From NCBI RefSeq assembly GCF_001427905.1, contig NZ_LMEF01000017.1, positions 1 through 36,744 of the forward strand: a stretch of DNA of 36,744 nt, given 5' to 3'. The notes under the pieces were generated by a model. The model saw only the letters and a program-made list of their open reading frames with translations, was not told the DNA's origin and did no database searches. This document shows positions 1 to 9,366 of this stretch, piece by piece. The position numbers were made by a program, and so were the translations under genes. Every line of letters starts with the position of its first letter. Position 1 is the stretch's first letter. The stretch is from Flavobacterium sp. Root420 (GTDB lineage Bacteria; Bacteroidota; Bacteroidia; Flavobacteriales; Flavobacteriaceae).

Positions 1-20
1 TTACACGGAAAAGATAATAA

Positions 21-57
21 AAAAGGAGTAGAAAACCTTTTGTTTTCTACTCCTTTT
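21..57. terminator. Strong hairpin terminator downstream of the AsmA-like gene
   Basis: A perfect 16-bp stem (AAAAGGAGTAGAAAAC, 21-36, and its complement, 42-57) closes a 5-base loop. A-runs on one side and T-runs on the other would let it act in both directions. It lies about 70 bp beyond the end of the minus-strand AsmA-like gene, so it most likely ends that transcript and perhaps one coming from outside the window. Confidence 0.8.
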
Positions 58-124
58 AATTAACAGTTTATTCGTGAAAAGACTTTTTCAGTGCCCTCCG
101 TTATAGGATGCCTTTTTTATTGTT

Positions 125-2719
125 TTAATTTTTCTTCTTAAATAAACCATTTAGCAAATCGCTTGCTTTTTTTGTCACTTCCTGAGTCTTTTGCTCTTTT
201 TCTGTTTTTGCAGCTTGTGTTGTATCTTTTGCTTTTGTGTTTTTATTAATCAAATCGTTAAGCGCCGATGCTCCTTTTTGAGTTAATTTCTCTTTTTGCT
301 GATTGGCTACCTGAGAAGCTAAACTACTAACAGCACTTTTCATATCTGTTGAAACTTTCGGATTAGAAAAGTTTCCTGTAATCATGGCATTAATTGGAAT
401 GTTTTGCAATTTTGCCTGATCTGCAGGAGACATTTTAGCTAGAAAAGCATTCGCTTCACTTCCTAAATATTTAGCAGGAACATCTAATTTTAAGTTGTAA
501 TTCATTGTTTGATCAAAACCGTGAGTTCCTCCAACTGTAATTTTAATATCCTGATATTTAATATCAAATGGTTTTACATTTACTTTTCCGTTGTCAAAAG
601 TTAATGCCGCTTTAATATCGTTCAAATTCATCTTATTCATGTCAATGAATTTAATGTTTGAACCTAAAGCGTTCAATAAAGTTGAGTTTTTAGAATTTAT
701 GGTAGTCGAAAGCAATTGCCCTAACAAATCTCCTGAAATTGATTTCAGGTCCGGAGTTAATTCATTCGCATCTAAATTTCCGTTCAGTTTAATTGTCGAA
801 TTCAATTTTCCGTTGATGATTCCTGCTATTGGTGCAATTTTTTTCATCATTTCTAATTGCGTAAATGTCTGTGCGATATCAACCTGATTGAAACCTAAAT
901 TCATGTCAAAAGTGGGTACTTTTTCTTTTGTCGAAACTGCTCCGGTTAAACCAATTGTTCCTCCAAAAATGGATGTTTTGAAGTTTTCTAAAAGGGCTTT
1001 TTCATCTTTTACAATTAACCTTCCTGAAACATCTTTTAGTTTTAAATTGTCATATAAAACAGTATTTGCTTTTGCATTTATAGTACAATTTAAGAAAGCA
1101 GGAATCTTCATGGCTTCCGTTGGTTTTGCTGCGGTTTTCTCTGTTGCAGGTTCGCCTTGGGTCATAAAATCGTCAACAGCCAATTGGTTAGAACTCATAT
1201 TGAAGTTCCCTTTCAATTCCTGTTTTTTAAACATAAAACCATAGAAATTTTCCAAAACTCCGTTGATCGCGATATCAGATTTTCCGGTAGTGGCATTAAA
1301 TTGTTTTAAGTTAATTTTACTCGGATTAAACTCAACCAAAGCTGTACTAATGTTCATCGACTTATTGTTTTCATCAGTATATTTAAACCCTGATAAACTC
1401 ATAGTTCCGGCATTTTTGATATTTTGATATTGGCTTTTTTCTACTGAAGCCATATCAAATTCTGTAGTAACATCCGCTTTTAAAATACCTGCCAAAGGTT
1501 TGTCCATTTTTATTGGATAGGCTTTTGAAAGGTTTGCTAAATTGATAGTTCCTTTTAAAGCTGCATTTACGTATGGATTTACTGTTATGTTTTTAATATT
1601 CGCTTTAGCGCTAAAAACGTCCTGATCAATTCGGAATGAAAGTTTATCTAAATTGACGTAGGTGTCATTTAGAATCCCGGTTTCATTGATGATTTTAGTG
1701 TCAATTACAATATTCTGAACTGATTTTGGTAAATTCGGATATTGAAATGAAGCATTATTTGATGCAATAGCAATATTGAATTTAGGAACGGTAGTATCTG
1801 TTAATTGTCCTTTTGCAAAACCAACGATAGAAAAGTCTCCGGTTGTTTTTACACCATCTAAACCAGAAGCATACGCTGAAGGAATCAGACCTAAGAAGTT
1901 GGTAAAAGATGAGGTTGGAGTTTTAAACTTTAAATCATAAATCTGACCGGCATCAACCATCTGAATAAATCCATCAAATTCTAAAGGCAATTGGTTAATT
2001 AAAGCTTTATTCTCTTTAAAAGTATATTTGCTTTTTTCTAAGTCAATTCCTAAAACAGCGTCTAAAGTCAGTTTTACATTTTTCATGTAATTGATTTTAT
2101 CCATATCCAATGATACCTTAGCTGTAGATTTTGTTGTTAAATCAAGTTTTGAATTGGTAAAATCTCCCGTTCCTTCGTGGTTTAAACTGTCGATTACCAT
2201 TTTAATTTTCGAGCCCTGATCAATATATCTGAAGGTGAAATTCTCGATTTTGTAGTTCTGAATTTTTAATGAAAGTGGTTTGCTTTTATCATCTTTAGTG
2301 TCTTCTTTTTTGTCTTTCAAAGCAATGTCAAAGTTACCAACACCATCTTTATTGAAGATGATATTGATTAATCCATTTGTAGAACTAATTCCCTGAATGT
2401 TCAAAGGCTCATCTTTTCCCTTAAAAATTTCTTTGATACTCATTTTAAGGTTTAATTCACCTAATGAAACCAAAGTATCACCTTCAAAAGGAGCTTTATT
2501 GATAATGACTAATTTTTCAATTCCTACTGTTGCATTAGGAAAATTTTTAAACAAGCTTAAATCGGCATCGGCAAAACTCACTTTGGCATCGACACTTTCG
2601 TTGATGGCTTCTGCAATTTTTGCTTTTATCTGATCTTTAAAAAAATAGGGGATGGCAAATAATGCCGCTACAAATACCACGAGAACAATTGCGGTAATCT
2701 TTAAAATTTTCTTAAGCAT
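125..2719 (-). CDS. AsmA-family outer-membrane biogenesis protein
   Basis: An 864-residue protein with a short cytoplasmic start, one membrane segment at about residues 7-27, then a long periplasmic part made of repeated beta-strand-rich stretches. This is the layout of the AsmA/TamB-like family, whose members are tied to outer-membrane assembly and probably lipid transport. The C-terminal third resembles the AsmA-like C-terminal domain, and the last 70 residues are Lys/Thr/Gln-rich and probably disordered. The start is directly followed by a basic, hydrophobic anchor, so I accept it. A TATTTTTG box on the minus strand about 40 bp upstream could be its -7 element, but no clear -33 is seen. 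It is separated from the hydrolase gene by a terminator, so it is likely its own unit. Confidence 0.85.
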   Translation of the reverse strand: MLKKILKITAIVLVVFVAALFAIPYFFKDQIKAKIAEAINESVDAKVSFADADLSLFKNFPNATVGIEKLVIINKAPFEGDTLVSLGELNLKMSIKEIFKGKDEPLNIQGISSTNGLINIIFNKDGVGNFDIALKDKKEDTKDDKSKPLSLKIQNYKIENFTFRYIDQGSKIKMVIDSLNHEGTGDFTNSKLDLTTKSTAKVSLDMDKINYMKNVKLTLDAVLGIDLEKSKYTFKENKALINQLPLEFDGFIQMVDAGQIYDLKFKTPTSSFTNFLGLIPSAYASGLDGVKTTGDFSIVGFAKGQLTDTTVPKFNIAIASNNASFQYPNLPKSVQNIVIDTKIINETGILNDTYVNLDKLSFRIDQDVFSAKANIKNITVNPYVNAALKGTINLANLSKAYPIKMDKPLAGILKADVTTEFDMASVEKSQYQNIKNAGTMSLSGFKYTDENNKSMNISTALVEFNPSKINLKQFNATTGKSDIAINGVLENFYGFMFKKQELKGNFNMSSNQLAVDDFMTQGEPATEKTAAKPTEAMKIPAFLNCTINAKANTVLYDNLKLKDVSGRLIVKDEKALLENFKTSIFGGTIGLTGAVSTKEKVPTFDMNLGFNQVDIAQTFTQLEMMKKIAPIAGIINGKLNSTIKLNGNLDANELTPDLKSISGDLLGQLLSTTINSKNSTLLNALGSNIKFIDMNKMNLNDIKAALTFDNGKVNVKPFDIKYQDIKITVGGTHGFDQTMNYNLKLDVPAKYLGSEANAFLAKMSPADQAKLQNIPINAMITGNFSNPKVSTDMKSAVSSLASQVANQQKEKLTQKGASALNDLINKNTKAKDTTQAAKTEKEQKTQEVTKKASDLLNGLFKKKN

Positions 2720-2841
2720 AATTATTTATAGATTTGAGGGTTTATGTCGTTATTAATTGGTTGCAAAAATAATTTTTTTATACGAGTTTAGTACTAATTT
2801 TTTCACAAAAACAGAAGAATATAGACTATTTGTTAAAATTA

Positions 2842-2879
2842 AAAAATCCGTTTTGACTATGTATATCAAACGGATTTTT
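2842..2879 (-). terminator. Terminator of the alpha/beta hydrolase gene
   Basis: A 12-bp stem AAAAATCCGTTT (2842-2853) pairs with its complement at 2868-2879, followed in the minus direction by a T-run. It sits 20 bp past the hydrolase stop codon and before the AsmA-like gene. Confidence 0.8.
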
Positions 2880-2899
2880 AATGGTTTTATGATTCTCAA

Positions 2900-3847
2900 T
2901 TATTTTTTAATAAATGAAACAATCTTAGTAGTCATGATTTCAGAAAGAGGTAAGCTTTCGTTATTGTAACTTTCCAGATTGGCTTGTTTGTCACCTTCAA
3001 TAATTTTCAGAATATGATTCATTTTATCTACAATCAAAAGTTCGGCATTTTTATTGGCTTGTGATAAAGTTTCAGCATCTTTTACAGTTACTTGCAAATC
3101 GTTGTTTCCCTGTACAATTAAAATTGGAACATTCAATTTTTTAATTTCTGCTTGTGGATTGTATTTAAACCATGAAATCAAATAAGGCTGAATACTTGGT
3201 CTAAAAAGAGCATTAAGCATTGGATCGACCTTGTTTACCTTATTACCACTTTTCAGACTATCAATAATTGGGAAAGTAAGATCGTTTATTTGTTTGTTTG
3301 CTTTTGATTCGATTTGTGTTTTGATCAGTTTATCTGCCGATTCACCCGGGCCTGCAATAGAAATAAATTTATTGGCCTTTGCTCCGGCAATCATTCCAAT
3401 TAAAGAACCTTCGCTATGTCCGATAATGATAACTTCTGAAAAACGTTTATCCTGTTTCAATAAATTAATCCAACTTTTGGCATCTTCTGTATAATTTTCA
3501 AAAACCAGACTTTGCTCGGAAATGGCAGAGGCTTTACTTTCGCCAATTCCTCTTTTGTCATATCGTAATGAGGCAATTCCATTTTTAGCCAAAACTTCAG
3601 CCAGCATTTTCAATGAATTGTTTTTCATCATTGGGTTATTGCCGTTTCGGTCAGTTGGCCCGGAACCGGCAATAATTAGGGCAACAGGATATTTCTTTGT
3701 TAAGTCCGGAGTTGTCAAGGTTCCAAAAAGTTGGTCTGTATTAATTTTTAAGATTACCGGAGATTCTTTAAAAGTAACTGCGTTTTTATCCTGAGCGTTT
3801 ACAATACTCAAAAATAAAACACTGAAAAACAGAAATATCTTTTTCAT
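2900..3847 (-). CDS. Exported alpha/beta hydrolase (serine hydrolase)
   Basis: A 315-residue protein with a signal peptide at about 1-19 (Lys-Lys, hydrophobic core, then NAQD). The body is an alpha/beta hydrolase: an oxyanion-type GSGPTDRNG stretch near residue 61, the nucleophile elbow GHSEG with Ser145, and probable acid and base at Asp250 (GNNDLQV) and His278 (MNHIL). It belongs with the periplasmic dienelactone-hydrolase/peptidase-like group common in Bacteroidota; the substrate cannot be read from the sequence. The gene starts only 13 bp after the stop of sppA, so the two are probably co-transcribed, although no functional link is known. Confidence 0.88.
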   Translation of the reverse strand: MKKIFLFFSVLFLSIVNAQDKNAVTFKESPVILKINTDQLFGTLTTPDLTKKYPVALIIAGSGPTDRNGNNPMMKNNSLKMLAEVLAKNGIASLRYDKRGIGESKASAISEQSLVFENYTEDAKSWINLLKQDKRFSEVIIIGHSEGSLIGMIAGAKANKFISIAGPGESADKLIKTQIESKANKQINDLTFPIIDSLKSGNKVNKVDPMLNALFRPSIQPYLISWFKYNPQAEIKKLNVPILIVQGNNDLQVTVKDAETLSQANKNAELLIVDKMNHILKIIEGDKQANLESYNNESLPLSEIMTTKIVSFIKK

Positions 3848-3860
3848 TTTTTAAATGGAA

Positions 3861-5618
3861 TTATTTAATATTTATTCCAAAAGGAAGCATTGCCTGAACG
3901 CCTTGTTGTCTCTGAAATCTTTTTACCTGCTCAATCAAAAGATAGTTTTCTTCTCCAATTTCTTCTTTTATAAAAGCTTCTTTAGATTTTGCAAAAGGCA
4001 TATTGGCTAAGAGATCACCAAATGTTTTTTCGTATTCAGGATAGTTTTGTGTACTGTATGTTTTTATTTTTGCAATTTTTGCAGCTTCGGCAATAGCGTC
4101 ATTCAATCCTCCAATTTTATCAACCAAACCAATTTTTAGGGCTTCACTTCCAGACCAGACTCTTCCCTGAGCAATAGCATCTACTTGCGCAAATGTCATT
4201 TTTCGGCCCTGAGCCACATGTGTTACGAAAGTGTTGTAAATGTGTTCAACGCCTTCCAAAGTAAAAGCTTTGAATTTTTCGTCAACAGGAACAAACGGAC
4301 TATAATTGGCTGAATTCTCGTGTGTTTTTACTTGTTCGGTATGGATTCCTAATTTAGTAGCCAAAGGAGTAAAGTTTGGTAAAATTCCAAAAACCCCAAT
4401 GGATCCTGTAATGGTATTGCTTTCAGCAAAAATTTTATTGGCATTACAAGCAATATAATATCCCCCTGAAGCAGCATAATTACCCATAGAAACGACAACA
4501 GGTTTTACTTTTTTAGTTACTTCAATTTCTCTCCAGATCAAATCAGAAGTTAAAGCACTTCCTCCGGGACTGTCAATTCGAAGAACAATTGCTTTTACAT
4601 CTTCATTTTTTCTGGCTTCCTGCAAAGAGCGACGCATTGCACCTTCGCCAATTACGTTAACATCGCCTTCACCGCCTGTAATTTCGCCCTGCGCATAGAT
4701 AATCGCAATTTGGTCGTTGGCAGTATTGGTTAAAGCAGTAGTAACATTATTTTGTGTATAATCTAAGATCGAAATTTTGTTGTAATCGTCATCACCCGTT
4801 ACTTTTAAAGCTTTTTTGATGGTATTGTGATACACATCTTCATAAGCAACGATATCGACCAAACCTTCTTTTTTAGCCATCTCAGGCGTTCTTGCTAATA
4901 GACCATTTGCAATCTCATTTAATTTCGGAAGCGGAATATTTCGGCTTTTTGAAATATCAGTAGAAACGGTTGTCCAGATAGAGTTCAAAAGTGCTGTAAC
5001 TTGCTCTCTGTTGGCATCGCTCATTTTATTTTCTAAAAAAGGTTCAACGGCACTTTTATATTTTCCATGACGAATCACTTCCATATGAATCCCTGATTTA
5101 TCCTGAAAATCTTTGAAGAACATTACCTCAGAAGAAAGTCCTTTAAAATCTAAATCTCCCGCTGGATTCAAATAAATAGTGTTGGCAACTGAATTCAGGT
5201 AATACTCTTTTTGAGAATAAGTATTGGCGTAGGCCCAGACAAATTTCCCTGATTTTTTAAAACTTTCAAGTGCGTTTCTTAAGTCCTTATATTGAGCCAA
5301 TCCTAATGAAGATTCATCGTTTAGGATTGAAATTCCTTTAATATTATCATCTGTTTTCGCCGCTTCAATAGCATTGATAACATCGGTTAAACCAATTCCT
5401 TTTTGTTCAGAAAAAACAGTTACCCAAGGGTCTTTATATTTTCCGGCATAATCGTTTTGTATTTTTTTTAAGTCCAATTCGATAACCGAATCACTTTTAA
5501 CGGAAACCGTATCATCTCCGCCAAAAATAGCCCCAATTAGGATTACCCCGAAGAAGAATAACATAATGAATACAAAAATACCAATCACTGTGGCAATTAC
5601 ATTTCCTAAAAACTTCAT
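3861..5618 (-). CDS. sppA: Signal peptide peptidase SppA, 67K (tandem S49) type
   Basis: A 585-residue inner-membrane serine protease that degrades signal peptides left after protein export. It has one membrane segment (about residues 5-33) and two S49 domains in tandem, as in the 67-kDa E. coli form. The family's Ser-Lys dyad is complete: Lys188 in the GKYKSAVEPF motif of the first domain and Ser384 in the YAASGGYY motif of the second, followed by the usual ITGSIGVFG stretch. SPGGSALTSD near residue 350 is another family signature. A minus-strand TATATTTG box (5662-5669) lies 44 bp before the start codon and may be the -7 element. The alpha/beta hydrolase gene follows after 13 bp. Confidence 0.96.
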   Translation of the reverse strand: MKFLGNVIATVIGIFVFIMLFFFGVILIGAIFGGDDTVSVKSDSVIELDLKKIQNDYAGKYKDPWVTVFSEQKGIGLTDVINAIEAAKTDDNIKGISILNDESSLGLAQYKDLRNALESFKKSGKFVWAYANTYSQKEYYLNSVANTIYLNPAGDLDFKGLSSEVMFFKDFQDKSGIHMEVIRHGKYKSAVEPFLENKMSDANREQVTALLNSIWTTVSTDISKSRNIPLPKLNEIANGLLARTPEMAKKEGLVDIVAYEDVYHNTIKKALKVTGDDDYNKISILDYTQNNVTTALTNTANDQIAIIYAQGEITGGEGDVNVIGEGAMRRSLQEARKNEDVKAIVLRIDSPGGSALTSDLIWREIEVTKKVKPVVVSMGNYAASGGYYIACNANKIFAESNTITGSIGVFGILPNFTPLATKLGIHTEQVKTHENSANYSPFVPVDEKFKAFTLEGVEHIYNTFVTHVAQGRKMTFAQVDAIAQGRVWSGSEALKIGLVDKIGGLNDAIAEAAKIAKIKTYSTQNYPEYEKTFGDLLANMPFAKSKEAFIKEEIGEENYLLIEQVKRFQRQQGVQAMLPFGINIK

Positions 5619-5894
5619 AATTATATTTTTTTAATAAGTCGTGAAAAAGGTTGGTTTGTTACAAATATAATCTAAATGACGGGTAAGTCTCTCACATGAT
5701 TTGTAAAATACTTGTAACCTTATTTGCCTTTTTAAATTCTCTAAAATAAAGATATGTTATTTTTAGATTACACAAGTTTTTTAGAAAAATTTATGTAGAA
5801 AAAAGATTAAAAGCAGGTTTGAAATAATTGGAAACTTCTGATTCCTGAATAAATAATGTGAGTAATTCTGAAATAGTTTTAGTTAATTTGCATT

Positions 5895-7028
5895 ATGAAG
5901 TCACAGCATCAAATCGTTTTATCTATAGGCAGTAACCAGGGAAATCGGTTAGAAAATATTGAGAGTTGTATTGCTCTGATACATCAGGAAGTAGGAACGG
6001 TTATTCAGGTCTCAAAGTTATACGAAACTCCTGCCTGGGGATTCGAAAGTGATGCTTTTTATAATTGCGTATTGCTGTTGCATAGTACTTCATCGGCACA
6101 AAAAATATTGAATCAGATTTTAAAAGTCGAAAAACAATTGGGTCGTATTCGCTCCAATCAGGAAGGTTATCAATCCCGAATTATCGATGTTGATTTGATT
6201 GTTTTTGATGATGAAATTATTGATTCTGAGAAACTTCAGGTTCCGCATCCTTTAATGCAAAACAGGAAATTTGTATTGATGCCCATGCAGGATTTAAAAT
6301 TAAACTGGAAACATCCTGTTTTTCAAAAATCTATTTCAGAATTAATTGCCGTTACACCAGATGATAGTATTTGTACTGTTGTTAAGGAATTAAAAAATCC
6401 TTTGCAGGAAATTCCATTGGAAAGGTTTAATTATATTGCTTTTGAAGGAAATATTGGTGCAGGAAAAACAACATTAGTAAATAAAATTGCAGAAGATTTT
6501 AATGCCAAAACTGTTTTGGAGCGTTTTGCAGATAATCCATTTTTACCCAAATTTTATAAAGATCAAAACCGATATGCTTTCCCACTCGAGATGTCTTTTT
6601 TGGCCGACCGTTATCAGCAATTATCAGATGATTTAGCGCAATTTGATTTGTTTAAAGATTTTGTAGTAGCCGATTATCATATCTTTAAATCATTGATTTT
6701 TGCCAAAATTACGTTGGCTGAAGATGAATATCGTTTGTACAGAAATTTATTTGACATTATTTATAAAGAAATGCCAAAGCCTGATTTGTATATTTATCTA
6801 TATCAAAACACAGAGCGTTTGCTTCAGAATATCAAAAAGCGCGGCAGAAATTACGAACAGAATATCGAAGCCGAATATCTGGATAAAATCAATACCGGTT
6901 ATTTAGATTATATCAAATCACAGACCGATCTGAATGTTTTAATCATTGATGTTTCCGATCGTGATTTTGTGAAAAAACACGAAGATTATCTCTTTATTTT
7001 GAGTGAAATTCAGAAGAAAATAGGATAA
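5895..7028 (+). CDS. folK: Fusion of HPPK (FolK) with a deoxynucleoside kinase
   Basis: A 377-residue two-domain enzyme. Residues 1 to about 160 are 6-hydroxymethyl-7,8-dihydropterin pyrophosphokinase of folate synthesis: GSNQGNR at 12-18, YETPAWG, and the RIIDVDLI signature. Residues about 175-377 are a deoxynucleoside kinase: P-loop GNIGAGKTT at 185-193, an ERFADNPFL motif, DYHIFKSLIF in place of the more usual DRS motif, and a KKRGRNYE lid. Such HPPK-dNK fusions are known in flavobacteria, where the kinase half has been linked to purine deoxynucleosides; the specificity here is inferred. Both halves look intact and the linker is short. The gene stands alone between a divergent sppA and a convergent surface-protein gene. 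Confidence 0.93.
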   Translation: MKSQHQIVLSIGSNQGNRLENIESCIALIHQEVGTVIQVSKLYETPAWGFESDAFYNCVLLLHSTSSAQKILNQILKVEKQLGRIRSNQEGYQSRIIDVDLIVFDDEIIDSEKLQVPHPLMQNRKFVLMPMQDLKLNWKHPVFQKSISELIAVTPDDSICTVVKELKNPLQEIPLERFNYIAFEGNIGAGKTTLVNKIAEDFNAKTVLERFADNPFLPKFYKDQNRYAFPLEMSFLADRYQQLSDDLAQFDLFKDFVVADYHIFKSLIFAKITLAEDEYRLYRNLFDIIYKEMPKPDLYIYLYQNTERLLQNIKKRGRNYEQNIEAEYLDKINTGYLDYIKSQTDLNVLIIDVSDRDFVKKHEDYLFILSEIQKKIG

Positions 7029-7034
7029 TGTGTC

Positions 7035-7110
7035 AATATGCCAATTAGAAAATTAGATAATTATTTTTATAGTATTGTCTTTCATTATCTAATTATCAAA
7101 TTGGCACATT
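7035..7110. repeat. Imperfect inverted repeat between convergent genes
   Basis: Two 27-bp arms (7035-7061 and 7084-7110) are reverse complements with about three mismatches; their core is TGCCAATT...AATTAGATAAT. They fill the gap between the FolK-dNK gene and the oppositely oriented T9SS cargo gene. The hairpin could stop transcription from both sides, but it lacks a clean GC stem, and its look is that of a dispersed intergenic element. Confidence 0.65.
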
Positions 7111-7122
7111 ATCTAATTAGCA

Positions 7123-9282
7123 TCATCTTTTTAAAGAAAAATGACCTCTCAAAACGGGCTGAGTATTGTCAATTTTTAAGGCATACCAATAATCGGAAGC
7201 TGGTAACGGAGTTTTGTTGAAAGTTCCATCCCAACTCATCCTTGAAATACTTAATTGGGCTAATAATTTTCCGTAACGATCAAAAATAGTGACTTGTGCC
7301 TGTGGATAATTTTCCATTCCGGTTACTTCCCAAAGGTCATTAAAAGTATCATTGTTTGGAGTAAAGAAAGCTGGAAAAACAAGTACTACGAAATTTTTAA
7401 CAGTATCGCCACATCCACTTTTCTCTCTTACATAAGCTGTTTGTAGCCCTCCAGGAACATCATAAAACACGTTAGAATCCTGAAAATTAGTTCCGTCAAC
7501 AGAATACTCAAAATAATCTTGTTCTTTCTTTAGGTAAATAACAACTCGGGTTCCATTAACATCAATACGATCTATTTGTGGAATTTCATGCTCATCAACT
7601 TTAATTGTTTTTTTACTCGTACAGCCTTCAGGTGCCGGACTTGTAACATCTACAGTATAAGTACCGCCGGTGCTTACTTCAATAGTTTGAGTTGTAGCTC
7701 CTGTAGACCATAAATAAGTCATTCCTGATATTCCTGCATCAATTATAATTTTTTGATTTTGACATAATGGAACTTCTTCATCCGTAACAACTGGCGGAGT
7801 ATATATGCTAATATTAACAGGGGTACGATTGGTGTTGAGACAGCTATTATTTGAAGCTTCAGCGTAATATATAGTATTAGATGAAATTACAGGTGTTGTA
7901 AAATTATTACCAGTAAAAACAGGTATTCCTCCAGTTTCAGTAGTGTACCAACTTATAAAGCCAACATTTGTTGTTGCCTGAAGATTTAAGCTTCCAGGAC
8001 CACATCTCGAAACATTCGAGGAAGCTACAGCTGGTGTTGCGGGTGTTTTATTAACAACAGCGACAACCGATTTACGATTTGATTCGCAACCAGCATCAAC
8101 ATAATAAGTTGTAGTAGTATTTATTACGGGAGTTGTAAAAGGACTTCCGGTTGCTAAAGGAGTGCCTCCTGTTGCCTTATCGTACCAGCTAATTGTAGCG
8201 CCAGAAGTTGCAGTTGCATTTATAGTAAAACTCCCTGAATCACAAATTGGGTTTGGAGTAAGTGCAGTCGCAACCGGAATTGTAATTTTGGTACTTGCAG
8301 CTATTTCTAGCGGAAGTTCACCAGCAGATCCTCCATATTCCACAACATAGCCTTTAGGTTGATAGTTGTCTCCGGGAGTTGTTGACCCGGTATTTGATAA
8401 ATCATTCCAGGACCCTCTAATTCCTACTCCTGGTTGTGTAATATGGGCATAATCTTCATCGCCTAAGTTGTTTGGTTCGTTGGTATTCCAGAAAGTATAA
8501 GACATTACTGTTCCGGCTTCAGGACCGGTAACCCATTTCCAAGTACCTTCAGTTTCTTGGTCACTTCCTCCGATCCATCCTGTTCCTGAGGCTTGTTCCC
8601 CAATTAGTTTTGCTTCATCGGCAGATAAAATAGTAGCTAAATATCCTTTAAGCCCGTAGTAAGTGCTGGCATCCGCTGCGGCTCTTGCTGATGACCAGGT
8701 AATGCCAATACTAGGTATATATAAATAATAATGTCCAGTAGAAGGTAAGTAGTTGGCCTGGCCAACTGTTATCGAAAAAGTCCTGGTTCCCGAGGCTGTA
8801 GCTGATGAATTAGAAAATACCACATCTCTAATGGCAGCTTCAAAATCTGAATATAAAACATCAACTCCCGTTGGACTTGATAATTTAAGTTTTCCAGCAG
8901 TTGAATCCCAACTTGTTGTAATTGTGGGATGTGATCCCAAGTTTGAGAGAGTAAGCTGATCGAAGCCACTAGAATATCCTGAAGAAACCTGAATATAAAC
9001 TGCTTGTGTTCCCGTTTCTAAAGGATCATGAGTTATGCTTATAGAAGTTACAATATTTATGGTGTTGAGAGGGCAATATAATTGATCTCCTGTTGCTTTA
9101 AGTACAGGAGGAGTAACTGCAAAGATAACTTTTGTGTTTTTTCGTTTATTTAATTTAAGAGTATCGTTGGCAGGTTTTATCTTGGCCTTATCCAATGTTT
9201 TAACTTTTTCATTTGCATGAGATTGGTTAAAGCATAAAACAAAAAATAAAATGGTTATTTTAAAGAAATTGATAGTTTTCAT
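7123..9282 (-). CDS. Secreted C-type-lectin protein with T9SS type B (CHU_C-like) sorting domain
   Basis: A 719-residue exported protein. Signal peptide at about 1-23 (ends SHA-N). Residues about 183-318 form a C-type lectin domain with the calcium/sugar motifs EPNN (269-272) and WND (292-294) and the WIGGSD strand. Three Ig-like repeats follow (about 342-562), the first two with the pattern ISWY...GG.P...G..F.TPV...T.YY seen in Bacteroidota Ig-like adhesin repeats. The C-terminal 90 residues (FPAFFTPNNDTFNDLW to HFSLKR) match the gliding-motility-associated C-terminal domain that targets cargo to type IX secretion. It is probably a surface glycan-binding protein or adhesin. It stands alone, with no SprF/PorP-like partner next to it. 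Confidence 0.9.
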   Translation of the reverse strand: MKTINFFKITILFFVLCFNQSHANEKVKTLDKAKIKPANDTLKLNKRKNTKVIFAVTPPVLKATGDQLYCPLNTINIVTSISITHDPLETGTQAVYIQVSSGYSSGFDQLTLSNLGSHPTITTSWDSTAGKLKLSSPTGVDVLYSDFEAAIRDVVFSNSSATASGTRTFSITVGQANYLPSTGHYYLYIPSIGITWSSARAAADASTYYGLKGYLATILSADEAKLIGEQASGTGWIGGSDQETEGTWKWVTGPEAGTVMSYTFWNTNEPNNLGDEDYAHITQPGVGIRGSWNDLSNTGSTTPGDNYQPKGYVVEYGGSAGELPLEIAASTKITIPVATALTPNPICDSGSFTINATATSGATISWYDKATGGTPLATGSPFTTPVINTTTTYYVDAGCESNRKSVVAVVNKTPATPAVASSNVSRCGPGSLNLQATTNVGFISWYTTETGGIPVFTGNNFTTPVISSNTIYYAEASNNSCLNTNRTPVNISIYTPPVVTDEEVPLCQNQKIIIDAGISGMTYLWSTGATTQTIEVSTGGTYTVDVTSPAPEGCTSKKTIKVDEHEIPQIDRIDVNGTRVVIYLKKEQDYFEYSVDGTNFQDSNVFYDVPGGLQTAYVREKSGCGDTVKNFVVLVFPAFFTPNNDTFNDLWEVTGMENYPQAQVTIFDRYGKLLAQLSISRMSWDGTFNKTPLPASDYWYALKIDNTQPVLRGHFSLKR

Positions 9283-9366
9283 TTTATAAAAGTATCAATT
9301 TTATAATAATAAAAAAATATATTTCAATTTCTAACATCTAAAGGCGAGATGTGCCGAAAAATAACA

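Noticed and set aside
2757..2969. 70-codon plus-strand ORF
   Set aside because: It spans a terminator hairpin and the end of the hydrolase gene in antisense.
5875..5897. Leaderless start of the FolK-dNK gene (TTAATTTG 4 bp before ATG)
   Set aside because: The box has a mismatch to TAnnTTTG and no TTG is found 18-20 bp upstream.
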